DNA of 14,866 bases from Nostoc sp. GT001 (GTDB lineage: Bacteria > Cyanobacteriota > Cyanobacteriia > Cyanobacteriales > Nostocaceae), in NCBI RefSeq assembly GCF_030382115.1, contig NZ_JAUDRJ010000002.1, forward strand, positions 93,722 to 108,587, written 5' to 3'. A program made the position numbers and the translations under genes. Below, piece by piece: positions 8,500-14,099 of the stretch (its first letter is position 1; every line of letters begins with the position of its first letter). The notes under the pieces are model-generated. The model was not told the origin of the DNA and ran no database searches. It was given only the letters and a program-made list of their open reading frames with translations.

Positions 8500-8787
8500 A
8501 TGAAGCAAATGATAACTGTTGCCGGAGGGGTATTCTTTTCTGTTGGAATTATGTTTCTACTTTTGGGAGGTTGGACTTTTTGGGAGAAAATTAAATTTGA
8601 AAATGAATTTAAAAGTCGAGGTCAGTTTAATACAACAATTAGTAAATTGTCGGGCTGGGAAGAGTTAAACAAACAAGAATTAGAACGGAAGCAAAATTTA
8701 GTATTTACCTTTCTTGTGATTGCTGGAATCTCTGGTTCTATGGGCGTTGGTCTTGCTATTGCCGGAAAAAATCAGCCTACACAATAA
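8500..8787 (+). CDS. Small membrane protein, 95 aa, two TM segments
   Basis: No family recognised. There are two hydrophobic segments, about 5-28 (ITVAGGVFFSVGIMFLLLGGW) and 67-88 (LVFTFLVIAGISGSMGVGLAIAG), each Gly-rich and suited to close helix packing. They are separated by a charged loop of about 38 residues (EKIKFENEFKSRG...ELNKQELERKQN). Both ends of the loop are rich in charge, so its side cannot be fixed by eye. The start is well supported: AAGGAG (8487-8492) sits 7 nt before the ATG, the best ribosome binding site on the + strand here. The gene stands alone between spacers, has copy 2 of the 33-nt element upstream, and is probably monocistronic. Confidence 0.75.
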   Translation: MKQMITVAGGVFFSVGIMFLLLGGWTFWEKIKFENEFKSRGQFNTTISKLSGWEELNKQELERKQNLVFTFLVIAGISGSMGVGLAIAGKNQPTQ

Positions 8788-8809
8788 GAAGTGATACCGT
8801 TTTTTTCAA

Positions 8810-8829
8810 CGCAAAGGTACGCAGAGGTT
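8810..8829. repeat. Short interspersed repeat fragment (ACGCAAAGGTACGCAGAGG)
   Basis: This 19-20 nt sequence contains two ACGCA words and matches a short repeat I know to be common in cyanobacterial spacers, in forms such as CTCTGCGTACCTTTGCG. Here it lies between the genes at 8500 and 8990. It may be a remnant, with no evident regulatory role. Confidence 0.4.
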
Positions 8830-8989
8830 TTTACCGGAATAATTAGGCGCATCTTCATAGAAAATTGGTGCGAATTTAATTGCAGCATACTTTTTAACTG
8901 ACTGCACAGCACATCTTATGAAAACTTTTATTTCACCTTCAAGTCTTTCGCCAATTGATTATACCAGAATTGCAAGAGGAAATAACAAA

Positions 8990-9652
8990 ATGAAGAAATT
9001 ACTTGCAGGAATCTCAGCATTAGGTTTATCGATTACTTCTCCAGGTATTGCCAATGCACAGGAGTTTACTAATTTTGAGCATCAAGATAATAAATATTAC
9101 TATGAAACACTAAATTCTCAAGGTCTTGCTTACTATAGATATAAAGTTCCTGCCTATACTTTTGGGATTTTTACACTCAAAAATCACAGTCGCAGTTCAA
9201 ATGTCGATATTTACGTGCATGACTATTCTGGAGACTGGAAGCTATTGGTTAAAGGAAACAACCAGGGGACGGAAACAGAGTTAGTTGTCACGCCAATGTT
9301 TTCGGAAGATAAATATGCGTATATCACGATAGTTAATGATGGTTCACAACCATCTGAATATCATTTGTATGCAAATTATGTCAGTCCTGCTAATAGGTTT
9401 GCTATTGCATTGGCTGAAACTTCTTTAATATGTAGTCTTGAAAAAGAAAATATTCCCAATGAAACATCTTCTAGAGTAGTTACAGGGCTTTCTTCAATAC
9501 TTCAAGGCAATAATTTGGCGGGTGTAACTCAAGACCTTTTAATTAATGAATTCACCAACGCAATGAGGAATCAATTTGGTTATGGATGTACGGGTGATTT
9601 TGTAGTCAATTGGGGAGTTTCGATGTTCAGAGGTGTTTACAGAAACTATTAG
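8990..9652 (+). CDS. Exported protein with PPC-like beta domain, 220 aa
   Basis: The frame is open from an ATG at 8918, but I choose the ATG at 8990. It has AGAGGA 9 nt upstream and starts a textbook signal peptide (MKKLLAGISALGLSITSPGIANA, cut before QE). The 24 extra residues of the longer form show no leader character. The first half of the mature protein (about 25-135: YYRYKVPAYTFGIFTLKNHS, VDIYVHDYSGDWKLL, YAYITIVNDG, YHLYANYVSP) has the strand pattern of bacterial pre-peptidase C-terminal (PPC)-like jelly-roll domains, a weak match made by eye. The second half is helical, with one Cys in SLICSLEKE and one in GYGCTGDF that may pair. It is probably periplasmic or released. The exact role is unknown. 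It has no 33-nt element; the repeat fragment at 8810 lies upstream. Confidence 0.75.
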   Translation: MKKLLAGISALGLSITSPGIANAQEFTNFEHQDNKYYYETLNSQGLAYYRYKVPAYTFGIFTLKNHSRSSNVDIYVHDYSGDWKLLVKGNNQGTETELVVTPMFSEDKYAYITIVNDGSQPSEYHLYANYVSPANRFAIALAETSLICSLEKENIPNETSSRVVTGLSSILQGNNLAGVTQDLLINEFTNAMRNQFGYGCTGDFVVNWGVSMFRGVYRNY

Positions 9653-9759
9653 TTATTTGCAGTCACTGAATCTTGTCTTCGCGCTAATGTGCAAAACTAT
9701 CTACATCCAGTACCACAAAGCGCGATCGCCACATACCAGATATAGTAATAAATTATTAA

Positions 9760-9790
9760 AGTAAGGTTGGTACTGTCCACCAACCTTACT
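9760..9790. terminator. 12-bp perfect hairpin after the gene at 8990
   Basis: AGTAAGGTTGGT (9760-9771) pairs fully with ACCAACCTTACT (9779-9790) around the loop ACTGTCC. No T-run follows on either strand, so it may be a repeat or an RNA 3'-end stabiliser rather than a classical terminator. Confidence 0.4.
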
Positions 9791-9850
9791 ACTACTCCTT
9801 AATAAGCTGTCCCAGTTTTAGAAATTCTCCGATGTTCCATAGATTCTATA

Positions 9851-10001
9851 ATATCAAGTTCGGGTGATTACTTATAATAAAATCTATCAATGTAGGTTGG
9901 GTTGAACGGCAGTGAAACCCAACATGAATAAGGATAAAATGTTGGGTTTCGTTCCTCAACCCAACCTACAGATATTATAAGTGTTTAACCGAACCTGATA
10001 T
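9851..10001. repeat. 151-bp nested palindromic repeat (MITE-like)
   Basis: Matched arms occur at several depths. Outer: ATATCAAGTTCGG (9851-9863) against the reverse of CCGAACCTGATAT (9989-10001), one mismatch. Next: ACTTATAATA (9870-9879) with TATTATAAGT (9973-9982). Next: TGTAGGTTGGGTTGA (9891-9905) with TCAACCCAACCTACA (9956-9970), perfect. Inner: GAAACCCAACAT (9914-9925) with ATGTTGGGTTTC (9939-9950), perfect, around a 13-nt loop. The left side carries about 9 nt that the right side lacks. The TGTAGGTTGGGTTGA/AACCCAACAT words are familiar from many cyanobacterial spacers. There is no coding content, so any movement would depend on a transposase encoded elsewhere. Confidence 0.75.
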
Positions 10002-10019
10002 AATTTCCACCTACAAGTA

Positions 10020-10598
10020 CTAGTATCCAGGCCGCACATTACAATTAGGATCGTAGTATGAATGGTTGAGACACCAGAAATTAGGCTCTTCGTCTTGTTT
10101 AGAGCCACCATTGCCACTGAAGAACGATCTTAAAAGTAACTCTCCCATAAACAAACCTGCTTCTACTTGCTTTTGTCTAAGTGCCTGTTGCTCTTTGATA
10201 TAAGCTTGTTTTTCTTCTGGAGACAAACTCTCAAAATACTGTCTTCTTCTTTCAGCTTCCTGAATTTGCTTTTCTGTAGCTGCTTTACGAGCTGCATCGA
10301 GTTCTGCTTGTTGTCTTTTCCTTTCTTCCTCACGTGCTTGACGTTCTTGTATTGCTTGCTCCTGTTGTTTTCGTTGCAGTTCACGCTGCTCTATATTATG
10401 TCGTGTTTCATCTATTTGCTCAACAGTCTTTCGGATCTCATCAAACAATCCGGCAACTATGGTGTTGTTTGGGTTTTGATGATAGTCTAATTTTTGAGTT
10501 GATAAATCTGCATTCGCTTCTTTGGATGCAGCCATGACAGGATTTATATTTGCTAGGACAATTACCACAAGTGCGATTTGGGAAAATTTTTTATTCAT
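10020..10598 (-). CDS. Exported coiled-coil protein, about 192 aa
   Basis: No family recognised. From the ATG at 10598 the protein starts with a clear signal peptide (MNKKFSQIALVVIVLANINPVMA, cut before ASKE). A short linker (NTIVAGLFDEIRKTVEQID) leads into a long, very charged helix rich in Glu, Arg, Gln and Lys (ELQRKQQEQAIQERQAREEE and onward), surely coiled coil, ending at SLSPEEKQAYIKEQQALRQK. The tail has a short hydrophobic patch (GLFMGELLLRSFFSG) and an end with two cysteines (FWCLNHSYYDPNCN). The frame stays open upstream to a GTG at 10712, and those 38 extra residues also look like a signal peptide (FFSATLSGLILNTASPVLA). I prefer the ATG by codon type and leader quality; the 230-residue form remains possible. 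It probably acts in the periplasm or cell wall. Confidence 0.7.
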   Translation of the reverse strand: MNKKFSQIALVVIVLANINPVMAASKEANADLSTQKLDYHQNPNNTIVAGLFDEIRKTVEQIDETRHNIEQRELQRKQQEQAIQERQAREEERKRQQAELDAARKAATEKQIQEAERRRQYFESLSPEEKQAYIKEQQALRQKQVEAGLFMGELLLRSFFSGNGGSKQDEEPNFWCLNHSYYDPNCNVRPGY

Positions 10599-10765
10599 AG
10601 CTCTAAATGGAATGAATGAAGATTGTGATTGTTGAGAGGCTAATACAGGACTTGCAGTATTCAGTATGAGTCCGGATAAGGTCGCACTGAAAAATGGTCT
10701 TGCGTTTTTCACGGTAATTAACGACTACGGTAATTAACGACTGTAGTTTGTCAATCTATAAATAG

Positions 10766-10798
10766 TTTCTACTGAAAAGTCGTGAATTTACGCAAATT
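10766..10798 (-). promoter_or_regulatory. Possible degenerate copy 4 of the 33-nt element, - strand
   Basis: Read on the - strand it begins AATTTGCGTAA and ends AGTAGAAA, with the same 33-nt length. The first half-site TTTGCGTAA is intact, while the second keeps only GAAA. It starts 86 nt before the alternative GTG start at 10712 and 200 nt before the preferred ATG at 10598. About 19 of 33 positions match copy 2, which could be chance in AT-rich DNA. Confidence 0.3.
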
Positions 10799-10859
10799 AT
10801 TCAAAAAGTTTTAGTGTGCGATTCTTGACGTAATACCTTGCTTGGAGAAAAAATTCGGT

Positions 10860-10892
10860 AGTTTGCGTAATTTATTAGATTTGACTGCGAAA
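10860..10892 (+). promoter_or_regulatory. 33-nt spaced element, copy 3 (upstream of RTX gene)
   Basis: It begins AGTTTGCGTA and ends CTGCGAAA, with TGCGTAA and TGCGAAA 22 bp apart as in copies 1 and 2. It starts 85 nt before the ATG of the RTX gene. The 16 nt between the half-sites vary (TTATTAGATT here), so conservation is concentrated in the half-sites and their spacing. Confidence 0.6.
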
Positions 10893-10944
10893 TACCTACT
10901 AGAGTTATCACGTTTACCGATATTAAAGACACACACTGAAAATC

Positions 10945-12996
10945 ATGGAAATTATTACAGGTAGCGGCAACGACACTGTTATCAGACCAGTTTTTGTCAA
11001 CGGCACAGTATTTCGTAGCAACGACACCATCATAACTGGTGCAGGCAACGACACCATTAACCCAGGACTGGGTAAGTATGAGTATGTTGATGGTGGTGAA
11101 GGCTTTGACCACCTGATTTTGGATTACTCCGTTGGTGATACAGGCGGGGGTATGGATTTTTATAGCAACTACGCCAGTTCAGGCACAGGCTCTGCTTATC
11201 GATCTAGCGGTGTTCCAAACACCCTAGATTTAGATGATCTCCAATTCCAAAATATTGAGAAGTTCACCATCACAGGTACTAGCAAAAATGACACCATCAC
11301 AACTTACTTTGGAAACAACGTGATTAACGCAGGTGCTGGTAATGACAGTGTTACTGCTGTTGCTGGCACTTTAGATGGTGGTTCAGGCTTAGACTACCTT
11401 ACTCTTGATCTCTCCACACAAACATCTAACCTAAATCTTTCTAATCTCGCAAATATCAATGTTTCTGGTGTTGTCACTGCGATCAATTTTGAGGGATTTT
11501 CGATTACTACTGGCAGTGGTAACGACATTGTTACTCATACTGGAATTGTTAACGGTGCTGTTCTGCGGACTAATGACTTAATCATCACTGGTGCTGGCAA
11601 CGACACCATTAACGCAGGACTGGGTGGTGGAAGTATCAATGATGGTGATACCGTCTATGGTGGTGATGGTATTGACCGTCTGATTGTGGACTATTCCGTT
11701 GGTGATACGGGCACTGGTATGCGTTTTGTTGGTAGTAGCACTTACGGCTTTGCCATACGAGAAGTCAGCAGCACCAACAGCACTCGCTTGGATTTGATTG
11801 GTTTCCAAGACATTGAGGAGTTCACTGTCATAGGTACTAGCAAAGATGACACCATCAATACTGTTGCTGGAAACGACATTATCAATACTGGTGCTGGAAA
11901 CGACACTATCAATACTGCCGCAGGAAATGACATTATCAATGGCGGTGCGGGAAACGACACCATTGATGGGGGTGCTGGCAATGATCGGATGACTGGCGGC
12001 ACTGGCAACGACACCTACATTGTTGACAGTACCGGAGATATCGTCACCGAAACATCAACACTCAGCACCGAAATTGACACGGTTCAAGCCTCCATTACTT
12101 ACACCCTGGGAGCAAACCTAGAAAACTTGATTCTTACAGGTTTTGGAGCAATTAATGGGACTGGGAATAGCCTGAACAATAACCTGACTGGCAACCGGGG
12201 TGACAATATTTTGAACGGGGGTATAGGTAATGACACCCTTGATGGCGACACAGGTAATGACACCCTTGATGGCGGCGCAGGTAATGACACCCTGATTGCC
12301 AGTTCAGGCAATGATGTGATGAGGGGTGGCAGTGGTAACGACACTTACATTGTCAGTGGTTTAAATGATGACATTATTATCGAGAATGCAGGCGAAGGAA
12401 TTGATACCGTTCAAGCCCCCTATACTTCTGCCCAGGGATACACTTTGGGTGCTAACATAGAAAACCTGATTTTGATAACAGGAGGAACTAATGGGACTGG
12501 CAACTCCCTCGACAACATTCTGACGGGTAACACAAGCAATAATATTCTCAGTGGAGAAGGTGGCAAGGATACCCTGATTGGGGGAAGTGGTAATGATACT
12601 CTGATTGGGGGGGCTGGTGATGACATCCTACCAAGTGGTAGTGGCAGCGATTTCTTCCTTTACAACACCAATGCTGCCTTTAACAGTACAGCGATCGCCA
12701 TTGATCGGATTACAGATTTCCAAAAAGCGAGTGATAAAATCATCCTAGATAAAACCACATTTACAGCCTTACAAAGCTCGGCTGGTAATGGATTTAGCCT
12801 GAATAATGAATTTGCGATCGTTACTAGTGACGCTGCTGCGGCAATCAGTGGAGCCAAAATTGTTTACAACCAAAGCAGAGGGGCACTCTTCTACAATCAA
12901 AATGGACTTGTGGCTGGCTTCGGAACTGGAGCAGAGTTTGCCAATCTCACCAGCAACCTGTCCTTGACTGCATCAGACTTTGTAATCCAAACTTGA
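10945..12996 (+). CDS. RTX (hemolysin-type calcium-binding repeat) protein
   Basis: 683 residues with many GGxGND-type nonapeptides that form calcium-filled parallel beta-rolls. Layout: a first large unit at about 6-122 (GSGNDTV, TIITGAGNDTINPGLG, LDYSVGDTGGGM, FTITGTSKNDTI), a linker, and a second copy of that unit at about 190-303. Then follow a run of perfect nonapeptides at 297-355 ending NDTYIVDS, two modules of the TYTLGANLENLIL...GTGNSLNNNLTGN type, more nonapeptides, and a C-terminal region from about 570 (DRITDFQKASDKIILDKTTF ... LTASDFVIQ) typical of cyanobacterial RTX proteins. There is no N-terminal leader, consistent with type I (ABC) secretion by a C-terminal signal; no transporter is in the window. 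A TAA at 10924 closes the frame upstream, so the ATG at 10945 is the only good start. Function could be surface layer, adhesion or toxin; no catalytic domain is seen. It is more GC- and Gly/Asp-rich than its neighbours. Confidence 0.92.
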   Translation: MEIITGSGNDTVIRPVFVNGTVFRSNDTIITGAGNDTINPGLGKYEYVDGGEGFDHLILDYSVGDTGGGMDFYSNYASSGTGSAYRSSGVPNTLDLDDLQFQNIEKFTITGTSKNDTITTYFGNNVINAGAGNDSVTAVAGTLDGGSGLDYLTLDLSTQTSNLNLSNLANINVSGVVTAINFEGFSITTGSGNDIVTHTGIVNGAVLRTNDLIITGAGNDTINAGLGGGSINDGDTVYGGDGIDRLIVDYSVGDTGTGMRFVGSSTYGFAIREVSSTNSTRLDLIGFQDIEEFTVIGTSKDDTINTVAGNDIINTGAGNDTINTAAGNDIINGGAGNDTIDGGAGNDRMTGGTGNDTYIVDSTGDIVTETSTLSTEIDTVQASITYTLGANLENLILTGFGAINGTGNSLNNNLTGNRGDNILNGGIGNDTLDGDTGNDTLDGGAGNDTLIASSGNDVMRGGSGNDTYIVSGLNDDIIIENAGEGIDTVQAPYTSAQGYTLGANIENLILITGGTNGTGNSLDNILTGNTSNNILSGEGGKDTLIGGSGNDTLIGGAGDDILPSGSGSDFFLYNTNAAFNSTAIAIDRITDFQKASDKIILDKTTFTALQSSAGNGFSLNNEFAIVTSDAAAAISGAKIVYNQSRGALFYNQNGLVAGFGTGAEFANLTSNLSLTASDFVIQT

Positions 12997-13005
12997 TGAG
13001 GATTT

Positions 13006-13037
13006 AGAAAGTCTTTCTAGCAAACTGCTAACTTTCT
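13006..13037 (+). terminator. Stem-loop after the RTX gene
   Basis: AGAAAGT (13006-13012) pairs with ACTTTCT (13031-13037). An inner stem, TAGCA (13018-13022) with TGCTA (13026-13030), has a 3-nt loop, and 5 nt are bulged on the left. It begins 10 nt after the RTX stop codon. No T-run follows, so the call is tentative. Confidence 0.4.
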
Positions 13038-13044
13038 CTACCAG

Positions 13045-13080
13045 ACGCAAGCGTAGGCGCAGCCCGCCGTAGGCATCGCA
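13045..13080. repeat. GC-rich cyanobacterial interspersed repeat
   Basis: The sequence starts ACGCAAGCGTAGGCGCAGCC and ends GCCGTAGGCATCGC. It strongly resembles a short repeat I know from Nostoc/Anabaena-type genomes (forms like GGCGTAGCCCGCCGTAGACATCGC). It is much richer in GC than the surrounding DNA and partly self-complementary (GGCGCAGCCCGCC). It supports a heterocyst-forming or related host. Confidence 0.65.
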
Positions 13081-13156
13081 GATGTCGTGCCATGTTAACC
13101 ATCCTCGTCATCGTACCTGGATGCTAACTTGAGTATGACAGCGATCACCTAACTTC

Positions 13157-13204
13157 TTGTCAATAAACATAACTTTATGTGACTTTTTTGTGCTTTATTG
13201 ACAA
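13157..13204. repeat. 11-bp inverted repeat with inner hairpin
   Basis: TTGTCAATAAA (13157-13167) pairs perfectly with TTTATTGACAA (13194-13204). The 26-nt loop contains a second hairpin, CATAA-CT-TTATG (13168-13179), followed by a run of six T. It could be a terminator region or a folded RNA. Confidence 0.45.
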
Positions 13205-13217
13205 TTTGGGTATGAAA

Positions 13218-13238
13218 CAGCAGTCAATAAGACTGCTG
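13218..13238. terminator. 8-bp perfect hairpin
   Basis: CAGCAGTC (13218-13225) pairs with GACTGCTG (13231-13238) around the loop AATAA. It is more GC-rich than its surroundings and lies 13 nt after the previous inverted repeat. A candidate stop signal for the RTX transcript, though no strong T-run follows. Confidence 0.4.
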
Positions 13239-13290
13239 ATTGATTTACTAATTTCCCAACTTTTGATAAGTGTTTGTAACCCAGTTTTAC

Positions 13291-13326
13291 ATAAACTGAT
13301 AGTAGAATAAATTACTATCAGTTTAT
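13291..13326. terminator. 14-bp perfect hairpin after the - strand gene at 13707
   Basis: ATAAACTGATAGTA (13291-13304) pairs fully with TACTATCAGTTTAT (13313-13326) around an 8-nt loop. It lies 6 nt beyond the stop of the - strand gene that ends at 13333. It is A/T-flanked on both sides and may work in both directions. Confidence 0.55.
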
Positions 13327-13332
13327 ATTTTA

Positions 13333-13707
13333 TTATGCTGACTGTTTAATCTGGGTTAAGGCTATTAACATTTCTTCTCGGTTGAGATGTCGTTTCTTAC
13401 CTGTTTTGGATTCTTGGATAGCGTAACTCCATTTTATTCCAGCTTGTGAGCATCTTTTTCTTAAGTGTTGAACAGTCATGTGTTTGGTTGTAGATACTTG
13501 ATTTTTGTTTTTGTTAGATATCTGAGTTTTGGATTTTTCGGTTAAGCTCTCGGTTTGAATTACACTGTGTTTTGTAGATGTAGTGCAGTTACAGTGTTTT
13601 TCAAAAGCGATAGATATATCTAGCAAGAATTGGAAAATAAAGAGAGTAGAAAATCCGTAAATAATAACGTAGAGAAGTCCTGTTAGGATATACTGTGCTA
13701 ATTCCAT
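13333..13707 (-). CDS. Single-TM protein with possible SAP-like C-terminal module, 124 aa
   Basis: An N-terminal membrane segment (about 8-31: LTGLLYVIIYGFSTLFIFQFLL) is followed by a Ser/Thr/Lys-rich flexible linker (about 40-75) and a basic C-terminal module (about 77-121): MTVQHLRKRCSQAGIKWSYA ... KKRHLNREEMLIALTQI. That last part resembles the short helix-extended-helix (SAP / Rho N-terminal-like) units seen in cyanobacterial proteins with patterns like ELR..C...GIKW......HL.K.EM..AL. This is judged by eye and unproven. SAP-like units often bind DNA or RNA, and a membrane-tethered one would be unusual. The start is well supported by AGGAGT (13715-13720) 7 nt before the ATG. Cys39 and Cys41 lie just after the membrane segment. 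It is probably transcribed alone. Confidence 0.7.
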   Translation of the reverse strand: MELAQYILTGLLYVIIYGFSTLFIFQFLLDISIAFEKHCNCTTSTKHSVIQTESLTEKSKTQISNKNKNQVSTTKHMTVQHLRKRCSQAGIKWSYAIQESKTGKKRHLNREEMLIALTQIKQSA

Positions 13708-13798
13708 TATTTTAACTCCTGTTGATATAACTAGTAACTGGCTATTTTATGAAGTGATTTGCCAGATTTCTATTTATATCAAGGCGTTAGCCTGTGTG

Positions 13799-13866
13799 AT
13801 TTCAACTTTGAGTTTACCGCAACGGCAAGGTTATGGTTGAAAAGGTGGTAAAGTGAAAGTTGAAAT
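13799..13866. repeat. 20-nt imperfect inverted repeat
   Basis: ATTTCAACTTTGAGTTTACC (13799-13818) and GGTAAAGTGAAAGTTGAAAT (13847-13866) are inverted copies matching at 17 of 20 positions, 28 nt apart. The mismatches cluster at the GAG/CAC centre. It could be a small non-autonomous element or an operator region upstream of the gene at 13707. Confidence 0.5.
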
Positions 13867-14002
13867 AATATACTACTCTATTGGCTTTGATGTTATCTCA
13901 AGACCAGAAATCTTGAATATTGGTCAGTGAATTTGAAGTATTTAAGTGGTCTGTAGTAGATTGTCTGGAGTCTTGATAACTTTCCCGTTAACCAAAGGTT
14001 CA

Positions 14003-14044
14003 GCATCAAGCTAAGTTTTGATACTTTGTGTATCAAACTGATGC
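14003..14044 (-). terminator. Stem-loop after the - strand gene at 14549
   Basis: TTTGATAC (14017-14024) pairs with GTATCAAA (14030-14037) around TTTGT. The stem is extended by AGT/ACT with one bulged T and by an outer GCATC/GATGC stem. It is 56 nt beyond the stop codon of the gene ending at 14100. A plausible 3' end, though no T-run is evident. Confidence 0.45.
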
Positions 14045-14099
14045 AGGAATAATGATAGGATAACTTTTGAGTTTGGTTTGGTTAGATGAACAGGTTCAT

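Larger units (their letters stand above)
9653..10019. other. 367-bp spacer between convergent genes: hairpin and large palindrome, no gene
   Basis: It lies between the stop of the + strand gene at 8990 and the stop of the - strand gene at 10598. It contains an HIP1 site (9722-9729), a 12-bp hairpin (9760-9790) and the nested palindrome at 9851-10001. No credible coding frame is seen. Transcription from both sides should end here. Confidence 0.6.
10599..10944. other. Divergent promoter region between coiled-coil and RTX genes
   Basis: This 346-bp interval separates the divergent genes at 10598 (-) and 10945 (+). The part next to the - strand gene (10599-10712) could be coding if the GTG start at 10712 is used. 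The rest holds a degenerate 33-nt element on the - strand (10766-10798) and a good copy on the + strand (10860-10892), arranged head to head. No other gene is seen. Confidence 0.5.
12997..13332. other. 336-bp hairpin-dense spacer between convergent genes
   Basis: There is no credible coding frame. It holds, in order, an imperfect hairpin (13006-13037), a GC-rich interspersed repeat (13045-13080), a long-stem hairpin (13157-13204), a short perfect hairpin (13218-13238) and a 14-bp hairpin (13291-13326). The RTX gene ends on its left and the - strand gene at 13333 ends on its right, so termination signals for both are expected here. Confidence 0.65.
13708..14099. other. 392-bp spacer between two - strand genes: inverted repeats, no gene
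   Basis: It holds the ribosome binding site of the downstream gene (AGGAGT on the - strand, 13715-13720), a small AGGC-GTTA-GCCT hairpin (13783-13793), the 20-nt inverted repeat at 13799-13866 and the stem-loop at 14003-14044. No credible coding frame is seen. A promoter for the - strand gene at 13707 should lie in its left half, but I cannot point to one. Confidence 0.55.

Noticed and set aside
8846..8875. A possible further copy of the 33-nt element before the gene at 8990 (GGCGCAT ... TGCGAAT)
   Set aside because: The first half-site does not match, the spacing differs, and it lies about 144 nt before the start.
8918..8989. Longer N-terminus for the PPC-like protein from the ATG at 8918
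   Set aside because: The internal ATG at 8990 has a good ribosome binding site and starts a standard signal peptide; the extension has no leader features.
10163..10537. Open frames overlapping the coiled-coil gene on both strands (Leu/Phe/Cys-rich or Lys/Asn-rich)
   Set aside because: Composition is explained by the opposite or shifted reading of the Glu/Arg/Gln repeat; the frame with a signal peptide is the convincing one.
10801..11112. A - strand open frame across the RTX promoter and 5' end
   Set aside because: It runs antisense to the start of the RTX repeats and over the 33-nt element, with no protein-like pattern.
11821..12000. Regularly spaced DNA repeats that could suggest a CRISPR array or minisatellite
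   Set aside because: They are 27-nt units encoding in-frame GGxGND nonapeptides with no spacers; they are coding RTX repeats.
11578..12857. Several long open frames on the - strand within the RTX gene, rich in Pro, Ser and Leu
   Set aside because: They mirror the Gly/Asn/Asp repeats of the RTX gene in antisense and have no ribosome binding sites, so they are shadows.
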